A DNA stretch of 64,000 nucleotides from Luteibacter flocculans (GTDB lineage: Bacteria > Pseudomonadota > Gammaproteobacteria > Xanthomonadales > Rhodanobacteraceae). A model generated the notes under the pieces. The model did no database searches, was not told the origin of the DNA, and worked only from the letters and a program-made list of their open reading frames with translations. The translations under genes and the position numbers were made by a program. Every line of letters begins with the position of its first letter. Within the stretch, counting starts at the first letter, position 1. Below are positions 28,386 to 38,587 of the stretch, one piece after another. The stretch spans positions 2,462,001 through 2,526,000 of the forward strand of contig NZ_CP063231.1 in NCBI RefSeq assembly GCF_023612255.1, written 5' to 3'.

Positions 28386-31300
28386 TCACCAGCCGAAGCT
28401 GACGCCCACGGTGCCGCTGCTTTCGCCGCCACCTGCCAATGCACCACCGACGATGATGGCGCCGCGCCCCGGAAGCCGATGCGCATAACCCACGGCCAAC
28501 GCGCCCTCACCTCGATAACCACCCGCTGCGGCGCTCACCCTGTTATCCGTGCCTTCGGCGGCCGCAATTGCACCCGCCATACCGCTCATCGCCGAACCCA
28601 TCGCGCCCACGCGGGCCACACGGGTATCCAACGCACCGAAGCGCTGCTCAACCCGATTTTCAAAGGCATTGAAGTCGGTCCGACTCACCGCGTTGGCCAC
28701 GCGTGTATCGGTGTAGCCGTTGGCGCTGGACAACGTCTTCGCATCACCAGCATCGGCGTACGACTGCGCCGTTTGCACAGCCTGCGTCGTGGCCGCATCC
28801 ATCTGCTGACGGTTGACCGCATCCGTGGGCGCCTGGCCCGCCGCCACATTCGTGATGCGACGCTGCGTGGTGGCATTGCCGACCGATACCGTGTTGGCCT
28901 GGTCTGCGACCGAGCCCGCACCGAGCGCCACGGCGCCGGTTGCGGTCACTGCTGCCCCTTGGCCCAACGCCGTACCCGAAGCGCTTTGCACGGAAGACGA
29001 AGCGCCGACGGCAACCGAGTTCTGTGCTGAAGCCGCGATGGTGGCGTTGGCGCCAACCGCGGTGCTCTGATCCGCACCCACATTCGCTCCGCCACCCACT
29101 GCGGTATCGCCAGGGCCGAACGCCAGCGAATGAGAGCCGACCGCCGTCGCCATCTGTCCGCCAGCGCGCGACGCGTCACCCACCGATACCGACGACGTGG
29201 CGACTGCAGCGGCTCCCTGCCCCACGGCTATGCCTCCTGCCACGGAAGGCGCGACACCGTGCGAGAGCGAATTCACTGCTGTGTCGAGCGCGCCAATCGC
29301 ACCGGCAATCGAGGTGTAATCCTGGCCGAGCACCGACACCTTGAAGCCACCCAGGTGACCTGTGAGATCGACGATCGTGCCGCCACCGATGATGTTTGCC
29401 AGGGTGGACAGGCCCTGATTGAACTGGCCGCCGTTGATCGCCTGACGGCTTGTCGAAACCAGGGACCCGTCCGCGACGTTGTCGATCACGGTGCCCGACG
29501 CTCCGCCCAGGATTACCTTTGCCTTCGTGCTGTCGTCGTAGGTCACGGCGCCGTTGGCGAGGTCGCCCACGTTTCCTGCTACTGCACGCAACTGCGCAAG
29601 ATTCACGGCGTCGGTGTCGTGATCGCCCGCCGCCACGTTCGTGATTTGACGCTCCCCGCCACTGCTGCCGACCGAGACGGTGTTGTCGCGATCCGCGATG
29701 GAACCTGCGCCCAAGGCGACGCTGTTGTTGACGATCTTCGGATCGCCCGACGAGAAGATGCTGTTGCCCACCTTGGCACCCTGCCCCAAAGCAACGGAGT
29801 TGCTGCCGAAGACTTCCGAATTCGAGCCGATGGCTACGTCATTGGAGAATGGGACCGCTGGCTGGTCATCCACGGGAAGACCCGAATGCCAGACGAAGGC
29901 CTGATGGCCGATGGCGACGCTGTCGTCTGCTTGAGCCCCGGTGCCATAGCCGATCGCGGTCGCGTAAGCCCCCGCCACCAGATTGCCGTAACCCAGTGCG
30001 ACGCCGCTGTCTGCATAGACCGAATTGAAAGTGCCGACCGCCGTGCCTCGCATCACACTGACCGTATTGCCTGCACCGAGTGCGGTAGCCCAATCGTCAG
30101 TGGCTGCAGCGCGATCGCCAACGGCCGTTGCGTCGTAGCCGGTGGCAGTCGTCTTGTAACCCATGGCAATCGAACGAATGCCGGAGGCGGAAGCCATCGT
30201 GCCTACGGCCGTGGATGCGTACTCCGTCGCTTGGGCGCCCGATCCGAAGGCGCTGGCAAGACGCGCCGTGGCCTCCGTCGCCTGCAGATTCACGCCATCG
30301 AATCCCTCGCCCAACTCGTCGTACAGCACATCCACCACACCGCCCACCGCGACGGCGGAGCGATCGCTCGCGTACGAGCCGGCGCCCACCGCGCCAGCAT
30401 AAATGCCGGTGGCCCGGGCACCCGCGCCGACTGCCATGGACGCCACACCCGATGCCTGCGTGTTCGATGTACCGGTGAAGATGGCGGTGCCGTCTGCCGT
30501 CTCGTTTCGTCCGCCGATCGCCAGGGACGCAACGCCGCTGGCACTGGCGTTGCCGCCGAGCGCTACCGCGTTCACATCAGTCGCAGAGGCGCCGTAGCCA
30601 CCCGCGAGTGTGAGGTTGCCGGCAGCGACAGCCTCGCTACCGAGACTCGTTGCGCCGTTTCCTTGCGAAAGCGCTGCGGCACCGAACGCCGCCGATTCCG
30701 AACCGGATGCCCACGCGGCCCGACCTAGCGCGACCGCACCATCGCCATCGGTCACGGCGGGTGCGCCGTCGCCATTGGCATCGCCCACGCTCAAGAATGT
30801 GCTTGACGTGTGGGTCGCATCAGTCAGTTGTGCGAGGTTGACCGCGTCGGTGGCAAACGTGCCGGCCGCGACGTTGGTGATCTGACGCTCGGCGCCGCTG
30901 GCACCGACCGATACGGTATTGCTCCGATCGGCTACCGAACCGGCACCCAGCGCCACGGCGTTGGCTGCTAGGGCCTGTGCCGCCGTGCCCAGCGACAAGG
31001 CGCTCGCGGCCGTTGCGACTGCCGAAGCACCCACCGCCATCGCACCATCACTGTTGGTGAGTGCGTTGACGCCAAGAGCGGTGGCGTTCAAGCCGTTGGC
31101 GATCGCACCACCGCCGAATGCTGCGGCGTGGTCGCCATTCGCGAGAGCGGAATCACCGAAGGCAGTGCTTCCGTCGCCAATAGCAGAGGCGTTATGTCCG
31201 CAAGCCGTGCCGTCCGCCGCCACTGCCGTGCCTGCGGCGGCACCTTGGCTGTCACTGCAGACCGTTTGCGCATGGCCTGACATGCTGTAGCCCAGGCCGG

Positions 31301-31391
31301 CACAAATGGCTGCACTCAATACTTTTGCACGCCACATGGCGGCACGCGTCCGCTCGTTATGGCTGGCGACACACGTCGTCTTCGTCCCCAT
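28386..31391 (-). CDS. Trimeric autotransporter adhesin (YadA-like)
   Basis: The 1001-residue surface protein is built like a type Vc adhesin. After a long signal peptide (cleavage near SGHAQ), the head consists of many degenerate 14-residue YadA repeats with the A-x-G/S-x-x-S-x-A pattern. At least three neck units follow the pattern D-R-x-N-T-V-S-V-G with RQITNVAAG and TDAVNLAQL. A short coiled-coil stalk (NAFENRVEQRFGALDTRV) and a C-terminal four-strand anchor ending in SVGVSFGW complete it. The ATG at 31391 is used; one at 31337 (MWRAKVLSAA) gives a shorter signal peptide. It likely mediates attachment or autoaggregation. Confidence 0.93.
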   Translation of the reverse strand: MGTKTTCVASHNERTRAAMWRAKVLSAAICAGLGYSMSGHAQTVCSDSQGAAAGTAVAADGTACGHNASAIGDGSTAFGDSALANGDHAAAFGGGAIANGLNATALGVNALTNSDGAMAVGASAVATAASALSLGTAAQALAANAVALGAGSVADRSNTVSVGASGAERQITNVAAGTFATDAVNLAQLTDATHTSSTFLSVGDANGDGAPAVTDGDGAVALGRAAWASGSESAAFGAAALSQGNGATSLGSEAVAAGNLTLAGGYGASATDVNAVALGGNASASGVASLAIGGRNETADGTAIFTGTSNTQASGVASMAVGAGARATGIYAGAVGAGSYASDRSAVAVGGVVDVLYDELGEGFDGVNLQATEATARLASAFGSGAQATEYASTAVGTMASASGIRSIAMGYKTTATGYDATAVGDRAAATDDWATALGAGNTVSVMRGTAVGTFNSVYADSGVALGYGNLVAGAYATAIGYGTGAQADDSVAIGHQAFVWHSGLPVDDQPAVPFSNDVAIGSNSEVFGSNSVALGQGAKVGNSIFSSGDPKIVNNSVALGAGSIADRDNTVSVGSSGGERQITNVAAGDHDTDAVNLAQLRAVAGNVGDLANGAVTYDDSTKAKVILGGASGTVIDNVADGSLVSTSRQAINGGQFNQGLSTLANIIGGGTIVDLTGHLGGFKVSVLGQDYTSIAGAIGALDTAVNSLSHGVAPSVAGGIAVGQGAAAVATSSVSVGDASRAGGQMATAVGSHSLAFGPGDTAVGGGANVGADQSTAVGANATIAASAQNSVAVGASSSVQSASGTALGQGAAVTATGAVALGAGSVADQANTVSVGNATTQRRITNVAAGQAPTDAVNRQQMDAATTQAVQTAQSYADAGDAKTLSSANGYTDTRVANAVSRTDFNAFENRVEQRFGALDTRVARVGAMGSAMSGMAGAIAAAEGTDNRVSAAAGGYRGEGALAVGYAHRLPGRGAIIVGGALAGGGESSGTVGVSFGW

Positions 31392-32005
31392 CTTTTACCC
31401 ACCCCAATGTTGTCCCCTGAAGCGGCGACATTCACCGAACTGAAGTGTGGTTGTCACGCACACTACATCTCACAACCTCACCGATTCGGTGAGGTTGTGG
31501 TCGATGCAGGCATGACATTCGGCCCAGCGATGGCTCCCATGCGCAGAGCATCGTGAGCGAGGATTTGAAGCGAAGTCGCTGCAGCGGCGTCGACGCGATT
31601 ACAGATTGAGCAAGCAACATGTGGCACAGCGAAAGCACAGCGATGCGAGTGACGCGATTGACAGGTCGGTACGGCTCAAGCCGCCAGTAGCCACAGAGGT
31701 CGCCGACGGCGGGAGACGCCGTCTCGCGCCGCTGAAACGCTGGGATCCGTTCAGCAATTAAAAGAAAAACGCACTTTATCGTCCGCACCGTCCGGGTAGC
31801 CCACCGAAATGACGTAGCGATGTGATCCAGGCCGTGAATGCGTCGCCATGCAATTACTGTCAAAGCATTAAATCATTGCCTCGCTCCAATAGCTTTTTTC
31901 CCTGGCGTTCGCCGAAGATTTAAGTCCCAAGTACTCCCGTTCGCGGCCTACCGTCTTCACTTACCTTATCTTTGGCTTTCTCCTTTTTCATCAGCGAGAT
32001 AGCCC
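31392..32005. other. Long intergenic region before the adhesin gene
   Basis: About 610 bases separate the divergent adhesin and chemoreceptor genes. No gene is supported; a 143-codon open frame on the minus strand (31432-31863) has no recognisable features. The region holds a perfect palindrome at 31471-31499 and presumably the adhesin promoter. Confidence 0.5.
31471..31499. promoter_or_regulatory. Perfect 14-bp inverted repeat upstream of the adhesin
   Basis: CACAACCTCACCGA, one base, then its exact complement lies 80-108 bases upstream of the adhesin start. A second, imperfect repeat (AGTGTG ... CACACT) flanks it at about 31444-31465. It could be an operator for a dimeric repressor or a hairpin in the leader RNA; no U-run follows. 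Confidence 0.55.
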
Positions 32006-32032
32006 TAAAGTTTGCCGTTTTTGCGGCGATAA
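32006..32032 (+). promoter_or_regulatory. Sigma-28 (FliA) promoter of the chemotaxis cluster
   Basis: TAAAGTTT, exactly 11 bases, then GGCGATAA differs from the consensus TAAAGTTT-N11-GCCGATAA at one base only. It lies 38 bases before the PAS-receptor start codon. Confidence 0.88.
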
Positions 32033-32069
32033 CTCCGTAGGCACTAACGAAACGCGACGGGGAAAGAAA

Positions 32070-33593
32070 ATGGCCAGCAATGCAAGTGCAAATGCCGCTC
32101 AAGAAGTGAATGACCTCAAGGCCACGAGCGATGCATTGCACCGCGTTCAGGCCATTATCGAATTCGACCTGCAGGGGAACATTCTTGCGGCGAACCAAAA
32201 CTTTCTTAATACGCTCGGCTACACGGCCGACCAGGTGATCGGACAGCATCACCGCATGTTCTGCGAGCCGGCCTTCGTCGCCGCGGACGAATACCAACAA
32301 CTCTGGGAGCGGCTTGGCGCGGGACATCCGGAGGTCGGCGAATTCAAGCGCATCGCCGCGGACGGCCGCGAGGTTTGGCTCAGCGCCTCGTATAACCCGG
32401 TGTTCGACCGCGATGGCAAGCCTTACAAGATCGTCAAGTTCGCGACCGATATCAGCACCCTGATCGATAAGACCGCCGAGCTGGATGGGAAGATGACGGC
32501 GCTCGACAAGTCGCAGGCCGTAATCGAATTCGATCCCAGCGGCCATGTCATTTCCGCCAACGCGAACTTCCTCGCGGTAGTCGGCTACTCGCTCGACGAG
32601 CTGGTCGGCCAGCATCACCGCAAGCTCTGCGACGACGCCTATACCGCCAGCGCCGAGTACGCCGAGTTCTGGGAACGGCTGCGTCGCGGTGAATTCGATC
32701 GCGGCCGTTATCGCCGTGTCGCCAAGGGCGGTCGCCGGGTCTGGCTGCAGGCGAGCTACAACCCGATCTACGACGGCAATGGGCGTCTGCGGAAGATCGT
32801 CAAGTTTGCTGCGGACATTACCTTCCAGGGCGAACTGGAAGAACTGGTGAAGCGCCGCGCCGCGGACTTCTCCACCGCCTCCACCCAGATCGCCCAGCAG
32901 TCCAATGAGATGGCCGCCGGTGCGCAGCTGCTCGGCGCGACCGTGGAGGAGATGAACGCCACCATCGAGGAGCTGACGGCATCCATCAGTTCGATCGCCA
33001 GCAATTCGCAGAACGCCGATCGGCTGGCCAAGGACACCCAGCAGGAAGCCGAGCGCGGCGCGAAGGCGCTTGGCAAGTCCATCGAAGCGATGGAGCTGAT
33101 CAACAAGTCGTCGGAAGACATCGGTGACATCAGTAAGGTCATCGGCGAGATCGCCAGCCAGACCAACCTCCTCGCCTTCAACGCAGCGATCGAAGCGGCA
33201 CGTGCCGGCGAACATGGCCTCGGCTTCTCCGTCGTCGCCGATGAGGTACGCAAGCTTGCCGAGCGGTCGTCGCAGGCCTCCAAGGAAATCTCGAAGCTGA
33301 TCAACGAGTCCGCAAAGCGCGCATCCCAGGGTAGCCTGATCGCCAAGGAAGCCTCCGAGGCGTTCGACAAGATCCTGTTCGGCGTCGTCAGCACCACGCA
33401 GGCGATGTCGGAGATTTCGTGCGGTGCCGAAGAGCAAGCCGTTGCCGCGCGCGAGGTCGCCAGCGCCGTGCAGCACATTGCCGAGGAGACCGAAAAGACA
33501 GCCTCCACCTGCGACAGCATCGCTCGCGCCTGCGGCTCGCTGATGGAAGGCGCCGTGGAACTGAACACCACCGTCAACGACTTCGCGACCTGA
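32070..33593 (+). CDS. Cytoplasmic chemoreceptor with two PAS domains
   Basis: The 507-residue receptor has no membrane helix. Two tandem PAS domains of near-identical layout (about 25-135 and 150-260) share the patterns IIEFD-x(3)-G-NILAAN and [14 protein letters not shown], each with GQHHR. A signalling hairpin follows with tip [41 protein letters not shown]. The architecture resembles BdlA and Aer2-type soluble receptors that sense redox or oxygen through heme or flavin; the ligand is unproven here. It is the first gene of a cluster with cheR, cheD and a CheW-type gene, driven by a sigma-28 promoter. Confidence 0.93.
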   Translation: MASNASANAAQEVNDLKATSDALHRVQAIIEFDLQGNILAANQNFLNTLGYTADQVIGQHHRMFCEPAFVAADEYQQLWERLGAGHPEVGEFKRIAADGREVWLSASYNPVFDRDGKPYKIVKFATDISTLIDKTAELDGKMTALDKSQAVIEFDPSGHVISANANFLAVVGYSLDELVGQHHRKLCDDAYTASAEYAEFWERLRRGEFDRGRYRRVAKGGRRVWLQASYNPIYDGNGRLRKIVKFAADITFQGELEELVKRRAADFSTASTQIAQQSNEMAAGAQLLGATVEEMNATIEELTASISSIASNSQNADRLAKDTQQEAERGAKALGKSIEAMELINKSSEDIGDISKVIGEIASQTNLLAFNAAIEAARAGEHGLGFSVVADEVRKLAERSSQASKEISKLINESAKRASQGSLIAKEASEAFDKILFGVVSTTQAMSEISCGAEEQAVAAREVASAVQHIAEETEKTASTCDSIARACGSLMEGAVELNTTVNDFAT

Positions 33594-33599
33594 CCCGCC

Positions 33600-34430
33600 A
33601 TGTTCGATCGGGAAGCCGCCGTCGATCCCTCCATTCGCGAGGCGCTGTTCGCGCAGGTACGCCTGCACACCGGCATCGTGATGGCCGAGCGGAAGTGGAC
33701 GATGCTGCACGGGAGGCTTCGTCGGCGCCTTCAGGAGCTTCAGCTCTCGGGCTACGAAGCCTACCTGGCCCTCTTGGGCAGGTCGAAGCACGAAGTCGGC
33801 TGTTTCATCGATCTGGTCACGACCAACGAGACGTCGTTCTTTCGTACTCCGCGTATCTGGCAGTACCTCGAGGAACATTTTTTTCCTCGATGGCACGCGG
33901 CGCATTCTGGCGCCACGATGCAGATCTGGTCGGCGGCCGCGTCCACGGGCGAAGAGGGCTACTCGTTGGCGATGCTCGCCAACGAGTTTCGCCAGAAGCA
34001 CCCGGACTTCAGCTACCGCATTCTCGCCACGGATATCTCGCGAGCGGTGCTCGACGTCGCCGCCGCAGGGAGCTACGCAGGCCGGAACGCCAAGGGGCTG
34101 CAGGCGAGTCGCCCTGAGATGGTCGAGCGTTACTTCGTGCCCGAGGGCGACGGATATACCGCTCGCCCTGCACTGAAGGCACACCTGACGTTTCGCCCCC
34201 ATAACCTTTATCAGGATCTGACCGAACCGACGCGCTTCGATCTCGTCCTTCTGCGCAATGTGTTGATCTACTTCGATGAACCGGGCCAAGAGGCGGTCGT
34301 GGAGCGCGTAAGGCGCGCGATGGCACCTGAGTCCACCCTGATCATCGGGGAGTCGGAGTCGCTGCACCGCATCCGCAGCGGCTTCACGTACGAGCAGCCG
34401 CTGATCTATCGAAATACGAAGACAGCATGA
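33600..34430 (+). CDS. cheR: Chemotaxis protein methyltransferase CheR
   Basis: The 276-residue enzyme transfers methyl groups from SAM to glutamates of chemoreceptors, working against CheB/CheD in adaptation. The N-terminal helical domain is followed by the SAM-binding motif IWSAAASTGEEGYSLAM near residue 105, the acidic ILATDIS near 142, and FDLVLLRNVLIYFD near 220. It starts 6 bases after the PAS-receptor gene and overlaps cheD by 4 bases. The receptor at 18404 carries a pentapeptide that could dock it. Confidence 0.95.
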   Translation: MFDREAAVDPSIREALFAQVRLHTGIVMAERKWTMLHGRLRRRLQELQLSGYEAYLALLGRSKHEVGCFIDLVTTNETSFFRTPRIWQYLEEHFFPRWHAAHSGATMQIWSAAASTGEEGYSLAMLANEFRQKHPDFSYRILATDISRAVLDVAAAGSYAGRNAKGLQASRPEMVERYFVPEGDGYTARPALKAHLTFRPHNLYQDLTEPTRFDLVLLRNVLIYFDEPGQEAVVERVRRAMAPESTLIIGESESLHRIRSGFTYEQPLIYRNTKTA

Positions 34431-34903
34431 TGAGCACGTTGGATGTCTACGTGGGTATGTGTGAGGTGCGATCGGGCAAGGGCGCGCAGATCCTGCGCAG
34501 CACCTTGGGCTCATGCGTGGGCATCGGCATTCTTTGGCCACAGCGTGGCGTATGTGCGCTCGCCCACTGCCTGCTTCCTGAATCCGCCGTCCCCTCGACG
34601 CAACTCTCCGCAAAGTACGTCACCGATGCGATCCCCTCGTTGCTGGCATCGATCGGTGCCACGGCGGATCACTACTCGGAACTGGACGCCGTGGTCGCAG
34701 GCGGTGCCTTCATGATGCCGCACACGCGGCCCATCCTTCACGGCGGCATCGGCGAAAGCAACGCCCTGACAGCACAACGTCTGTTGGCCGAAGCGGGCAT
34801 TCGCGTGATTCACACGGAAACCGGCGGTCACGTCGGCAGGCAGCTGAGCATCCACTGCGATACGCAACGCTTCGTTGTCCGCAGTTTCGAACGCGTCATT
34901 TAG
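34427..34903 (+). CDS. cheD: Chemoreceptor glutamine deamidase CheD
   Basis: The 158-residue product converts specific receptor glutamines to glutamate, making methylation sites. Family motifs are visible: LGSCVGI near residue 27 with the catalytic Cys, ALAHCLLP near 43 with the catalytic His, and AVVAGGAFM near 88. Its ATG overlaps the cheR stop, so translation is coupled. Confidence 0.95.
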   Translation: MMSTLDVYVGMCEVRSGKGAQILRSTLGSCVGIGILWPQRGVCALAHCLLPESAVPSTQLSAKYVTDAIPSLLASIGATADHYSELDAVVAGGAFMMPHTRPILHGGIGESNALTAQRLLAEAGIRVIHTETGGHVGRQLSIHCDTQRFVVRSFERVI

Positions 34904-34914
34904 AGGAATTCACC

Positions 34915-36501
34915 GTGGAAATGCCTTCGCTAGATATCGCCCCCGGCGCCCAGGCCAACGTGCAACTGTTCGGCACCTTCCATCTGGGCGAGTTCGAACT
35001 GGCCTTGCCGATCGACGTCCTGCAGGAAGTGGTGAGCTTCCCCTCAGGCATGACGCAGATCCCTCTCGCACCGGACTATGTCCTCGGTCTGTTCCTGCTC
35101 CGTGACATGATGATTCCGGTCATGGACCTGGCCCGGTTCCTTGGTCAGCCTGCCGTTGGCGACCAGGCGAATCGTCGCGTCGCTATCATCAAAGCCGACC
35201 AGAGCCTGCTCGGCGTAACCTTCGACCATACCGGTGAGATGCTCCGCCTCGCCAGCAGCCAGATCGTGCGCTTCGATAGCGGCGCGAACGCCAGCGCCCT
35301 GATCGCCGGGGCCTTTCACTTCGACCAGCGCATCATCCAAGTGCTGTCTGCGGAAGCACTCGTTCGCCTCCCCGGCGTTCCGCAGGCCAACAGCGCCCTG
35401 CTCGCTCTGCAGGCGCGCCAACGCAGCGCCTTGCGCAAGGTCAGCAAGGTCATTTCGTTCCATGTGACCGGTCGTCACATGGCGCTAGCCATGGATGCCA
35501 TCCATGAAATCGTACGAGTCCCGGAGCTGGAACATTCGGTGCTGGCCGATTCCGTCTGCCGCGGCTGGTTCAACCTGCGCGACCGGCCGGTGCCGGTGCT
35601 GGATGTGTCCAGCTTCCTGGGGCTCGAAGCCTCGTCTTTGGCTTCACCCGACGCATCCGACGTTGAGGACATGCGCCGCATCGTCGTGCTTCGTGACAAG
35701 GGTTTCTACCTTGGTCTGCTCGTCGACGACATCGACAGCATCGTGGCGCACACAGAGGCGCAGCTGCTGCCCATGCCACCGACACGCGGACAGATCGGCT
35801 TGTTCGCCAACGTCATCAGCCGACGCGACACCGGCGAAGGCGACCTGATCCTGATCAGCACCAGCGCGCTCTTTGCCAACCCCTACATGGCGCACCTCGC
35901 GAAGGGCCACCATGACCTGTACCTCGTGACCGACGAGGAGGAACGCTCCAGTGACGCCCGCCGCAAGACTCAACGGGAAACCTGGCTGACCTTCGATCTC
36001 GATCGCCCCATGGCGGTGCGACTCGACCAGGTCTGCGAGGTCATCGGTGCACACGATCCCCTCGTCAGCCCGCCCGGATCTTCGCCGTACGTGTGCGGGG
36101 TGCTCAACACCGGCCACGCGCTGATCACCGTGATCGACCTGCGCCACGTGTACGGCATGGAGCCATTCGTCGAGACGGAAGACACCCGCATCCTCGTCGT
36201 GGAACATGCAGGGCACAAATACGGCCTGGTCGTCGACGCCGTGCGTAGCATCACCAGCATCGAACCGTCCAACAAGCTGTTGGTCCCGGCCCTGATCGCT
36301 CTTCATTTGAATGACGAACTGCGGCAGGACATGCATGAAGTCGCCGAGATACCCGGGGAGACGACGCTGTTGCTGCTCGACGTCGCCTCGCTGCTACGAC
36401 GTCTGGCAGAGGAGGGGGAAACCCAGAATGCGCCTGACATCGGCATGCCGGGCACGCTCTCAGCCGTTCACGACCTCGGCGCCGCAGTCGCCGTATCGTG
36501 A
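34915..36501 (+). CDS. Triple CheW-domain scaffold protein
   Basis: The 528-residue protein is three CheW domains in tandem (about residues 15-165, 180-335 and 345-500). Each has the FxLxxxxxALPIDxVxEV-type first strands and a GLFLLRDMMIPVMDL, GWFNLRDRPVPVLDV or GVLNTGHALITVIDL motif. Ordinary CheW couples receptors to the kinase CheA, so three linked copies could bridge several receptors or arrays. No CheA or CheY gene is in the window. Translation probably starts at the GTG (34915), with GAGGAATTC upstream, or at the ATG two codons later. Confidence 0.9.
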   Translation: MEMPSLDIAPGAQANVQLFGTFHLGEFELALPIDVLQEVVSFPSGMTQIPLAPDYVLGLFLLRDMMIPVMDLARFLGQPAVGDQANRRVAIIKADQSLLGVTFDHTGEMLRLASSQIVRFDSGANASALIAGAFHFDQRIIQVLSAEALVRLPGVPQANSALLALQARQRSALRKVSKVISFHVTGRHMALAMDAIHEIVRVPELEHSVLADSVCRGWFNLRDRPVPVLDVSSFLGLEASSLASPDASDVEDMRRIVVLRDKGFYLGLLVDDIDSIVAHTEAQLLPMPPTRGQIGLFANVISRRDTGEGDLILISTSALFANPYMAHLAKGHHDLYLVTDEEERSSDARRKTQRETWLTFDLDRPMAVRLDQVCEVIGAHDPLVSPPGSSPYVCGVLNTGHALITVIDLRHVYGMEPFVETEDTRILVVEHAGHKYGLVVDAVRSITSIEPSNKLLVPALIALHLNDELRQDMHEVAEIPGETTLLLLDVASLLRRLAEEGETQNAPDIGMPGTLSAVHDLGAAVAVS

Positions 36502-36586
36502 CCAATCCCAACGACGTAAGCGTTTACTTAGGTTTGTCTCACCCCTACCGAGACGCAAAGGTTTGTAAAGACTGACAATTTAGCCC

Positions 36587-36613
36587 TAAAGAACCGCCCG
36601 GCCGGGCCGTTAA
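36587..36613 (+). promoter_or_regulatory. Sigma-28 (FliA) promoter of the dCache receptor
   Basis: TAAAGAAC, exactly 11 bases, then GCCGTTAA agrees with the FliA consensus at 13 of 16 positions, including the GCCG and TAA core. It lies 32 bases before the start codon. Confidence 0.78.
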
Positions 36614-36644
36614 TTGGACTCCCATATCCCTACGGTCTCTCCGC

Positions 36645-38555
36645 GTGAATCTTTTCAAGTCGACCCAGGCGCGCTACACGGTGGCGGTCGCTGCCTATTT
36701 TCTTGTCCTGGTGGCACTGACTCTCGTCGTCATCCGCCTGTTCGTCAGCCCGGACCTCCGCGCGACCGAGGCCAAGCTGGTCGAATGGAACGTGGACGAG
36801 ATCGGTAGCGTCATTACCAACAAGCTGCACCAGGTGGAAGCGCAGCAGCGCAGCATCACGCAAACGGTGGCCCTGATGGACAGCGCGTCCATCGATCGCC
36901 TCCAGCCCGGACTGGTCGATCAGTATGGCGACGCCGACGTGTTTGGCGGCGGCATCTGGCCCCTGCCGTTCAAGCGCGAAGCAACCAAGGAACGCGACAG
37001 CACCTTCTTCGCGCGCGACGCCAGCGGCAAGCTGGCCGTCAACACGCACTGGAACCAGCCGGACGCGCTGAAGTACTGGGAACAGAGCTGGTACAAGAAC
37101 GGCCTGACCGCACCGCGCGGGCATTGCCTGTGGGCCAATGCATACAAGGACGATGCCAGCGCCCAGCCGCGCACGAACTGCGCCATGGCCATCTACAAGG
37201 GCGACGAGATCTTTGGCGTCTCGACCATCGACGTCACTCTCGGCTTCTTCAACCGTCTTGTCGCCGACATGGAAAAGAAGGTTCAGGGCCAGATCCTGAT
37301 TGTCGAGCCGAACGGCACCATCGTCAGCAACAGCACGTACATCAAGGACGATATCGTTCTCAAGAAGCTCGCCGACCTCGCCGGAAGCTCGACGATGATC
37401 GCCCAGGTGAAGGACGCCCTGCCCGGCCTGGCGAAAGCCCGACAGATCGAGCATGACTACGATGCCGACGGCGAAGCACACACGCTCTTCCTGAAGCCGA
37501 TCGCCGGCACGCCGTGGGTGCTTGCCACCAGCCTGCCCACTCGCCTGCTCACCGAGAACAGCTCGCGCATTCTCACCAAGCTGGCGTCCGTGCAGGTGCC
37601 GCTCGCCTTGCTGCTGCTTGCTGCCCTGGTGCTGGGTATACGCGCCCTGATGCGCCAGCTCGCCACGCTCAAGGCCAACATCGATGACCTGAATTCGGGC
37701 GATGCAGACCTTACCCGTCGTCTCGCCCACGGCAACGGCAGCGAATACAACGGCGTGGTGGAAAGCTTCAACAGCTTCGTGGCACGCCTGCAGGGCATGA
37801 TGCGACAGGTGCGCGACAGCTCCTCGGCTATTTCCTCAGCCGCTACGCAGATCGCCAGCGGCAACCTCGATCTTTCGCAGCGCACGGAAGAACAGGCCAG
37901 TTCGCTCGAAGAGACCGCCGCGTCGATGGAAGAACTGACCGCCACGGTTCGCCAGAATGCGGAGAATGCGCGCCAGGCCAACACGCTGGCCCGCGAAGCG
38001 GCAGCGGCGGCGCATGGTGGCAGCGGCACGGTCGCGGAGGTGGTCACCACGATGGATGCCATCACGAAGTCGTCGGCGCGCATTGCCGACATCGTCGGTG
38101 TCATCGACGGCATCGCCTTCCAGACCAACCTGCTGGCACTCAACGCCGCGGTGGAAGCGGCTCGTGCCGGTGAGCAGGGGCGTGGTTTTGCGGTGGTGGC
38201 GGGCGAAGTGCGCAGCCTGGCTCAGAGTTCCGCCAAGGCGGCGCGCGACATCAAGGCACTGATCGCCGAATCGGTGGACGATGTGGAGCGCGGCTCAGAA
38301 CTCGTCCGCGTGGCGGGTGAGCGCATCGGCGAGCTGACGGGCAGCGTCGCGCACGTCGCCACCTTCATGGAAGAGATCATGGCCGCCAGCCACGAGCAGA
38401 GCCAGGGCATCGAGCAGGTCAACGGTGTGGTAACGCAGCTCGACGACATGACGCAGCAGAACGCCGCACTGGTGGAAGAAGCGGCCGCCGCAGCCAAGGC
38501 ACTGGAAGACCAGACCCGCACGCTCGAGTCCGTGGTCAGCGGCTTCAAGCTCTGA
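36645..38555 (+). CDS. Methyl-accepting chemotaxis receptor with dCache-type sensor
   Basis: The 636-residue membrane receptor starts at GTG. TM1 spans about residues 12-32. The periplasmic double-Cache-like domain (about 35-310) has the typical [27 protein letters not shown] and [13 protein letters not shown] segments. TM2 lies at about 315-335. HAMP and the signalling hairpin follow, with tip [41 protein letters not shown]. The C-terminus (VVSGFKL) carries no CheR-docking pentapeptide. dCache domains usually bind amino acids or organic acids. Confidence 0.93.
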   Translation: MNLFKSTQARYTVAVAAYFLVLVALTLVVIRLFVSPDLRATEAKLVEWNVDEIGSVITNKLHQVEAQQRSITQTVALMDSASIDRLQPGLVDQYGDADVFGGGIWPLPFKREATKERDSTFFARDASGKLAVNTHWNQPDALKYWEQSWYKNGLTAPRGHCLWANAYKDDASAQPRTNCAMAIYKGDEIFGVSTIDVTLGFFNRLVADMEKKVQGQILIVEPNGTIVSNSTYIKDDIVLKKLADLAGSSTMIAQVKDALPGLAKARQIEHDYDADGEAHTLFLKPIAGTPWVLATSLPTRLLTENSSRILTKLASVQVPLALLLLAALVLGIRALMRQLATLKANIDDLNSGDADLTRRLAHGNGSEYNGVVESFNSFVARLQGMMRQVRDSSSAISSAATQIASGNLDLSQRTEEQASSLEETAASMEELTATVRQNAENARQANTLAREAAAAAHGGSGTVAEVVTTMDAITKSSARIADIVGVIDGIAFQTNLLALNAAVEAARAGEQGRGFAVVAGEVRSLAQSSAKAARDIKALIAESVDDVERGSELVRVAGERIGELTGSVAHVATFMEEIMAASHEQSQGIEQVNGVVTQLDDMTQQNAALVEEAAAAAKALEDQTRTLESVVSGFKL

Positions 38556-38587
38556 GCCTATCCGCGGGCAAGGGAGTGAGGGTTGCC

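Noticed and set aside
29130-30728. 532-codon plus-strand frame inside the adhesin gene
   Set aside because: Antisense shadow of a repetitive GC-rich gene; Arg/His-rich with no domain.
31432-31863. 143-codon minus-strand frame upstream of the adhesin
   Set aside because: Cys/Arg-rich composition, no ribosome site or domain, and it crosses the palindrome.
31920-34613. 897-codon minus-strand frame across the PAS receptor, cheR and cheD
   Set aside because: Antisense to three clearly real genes; length is an effect of GC-rich codon use.
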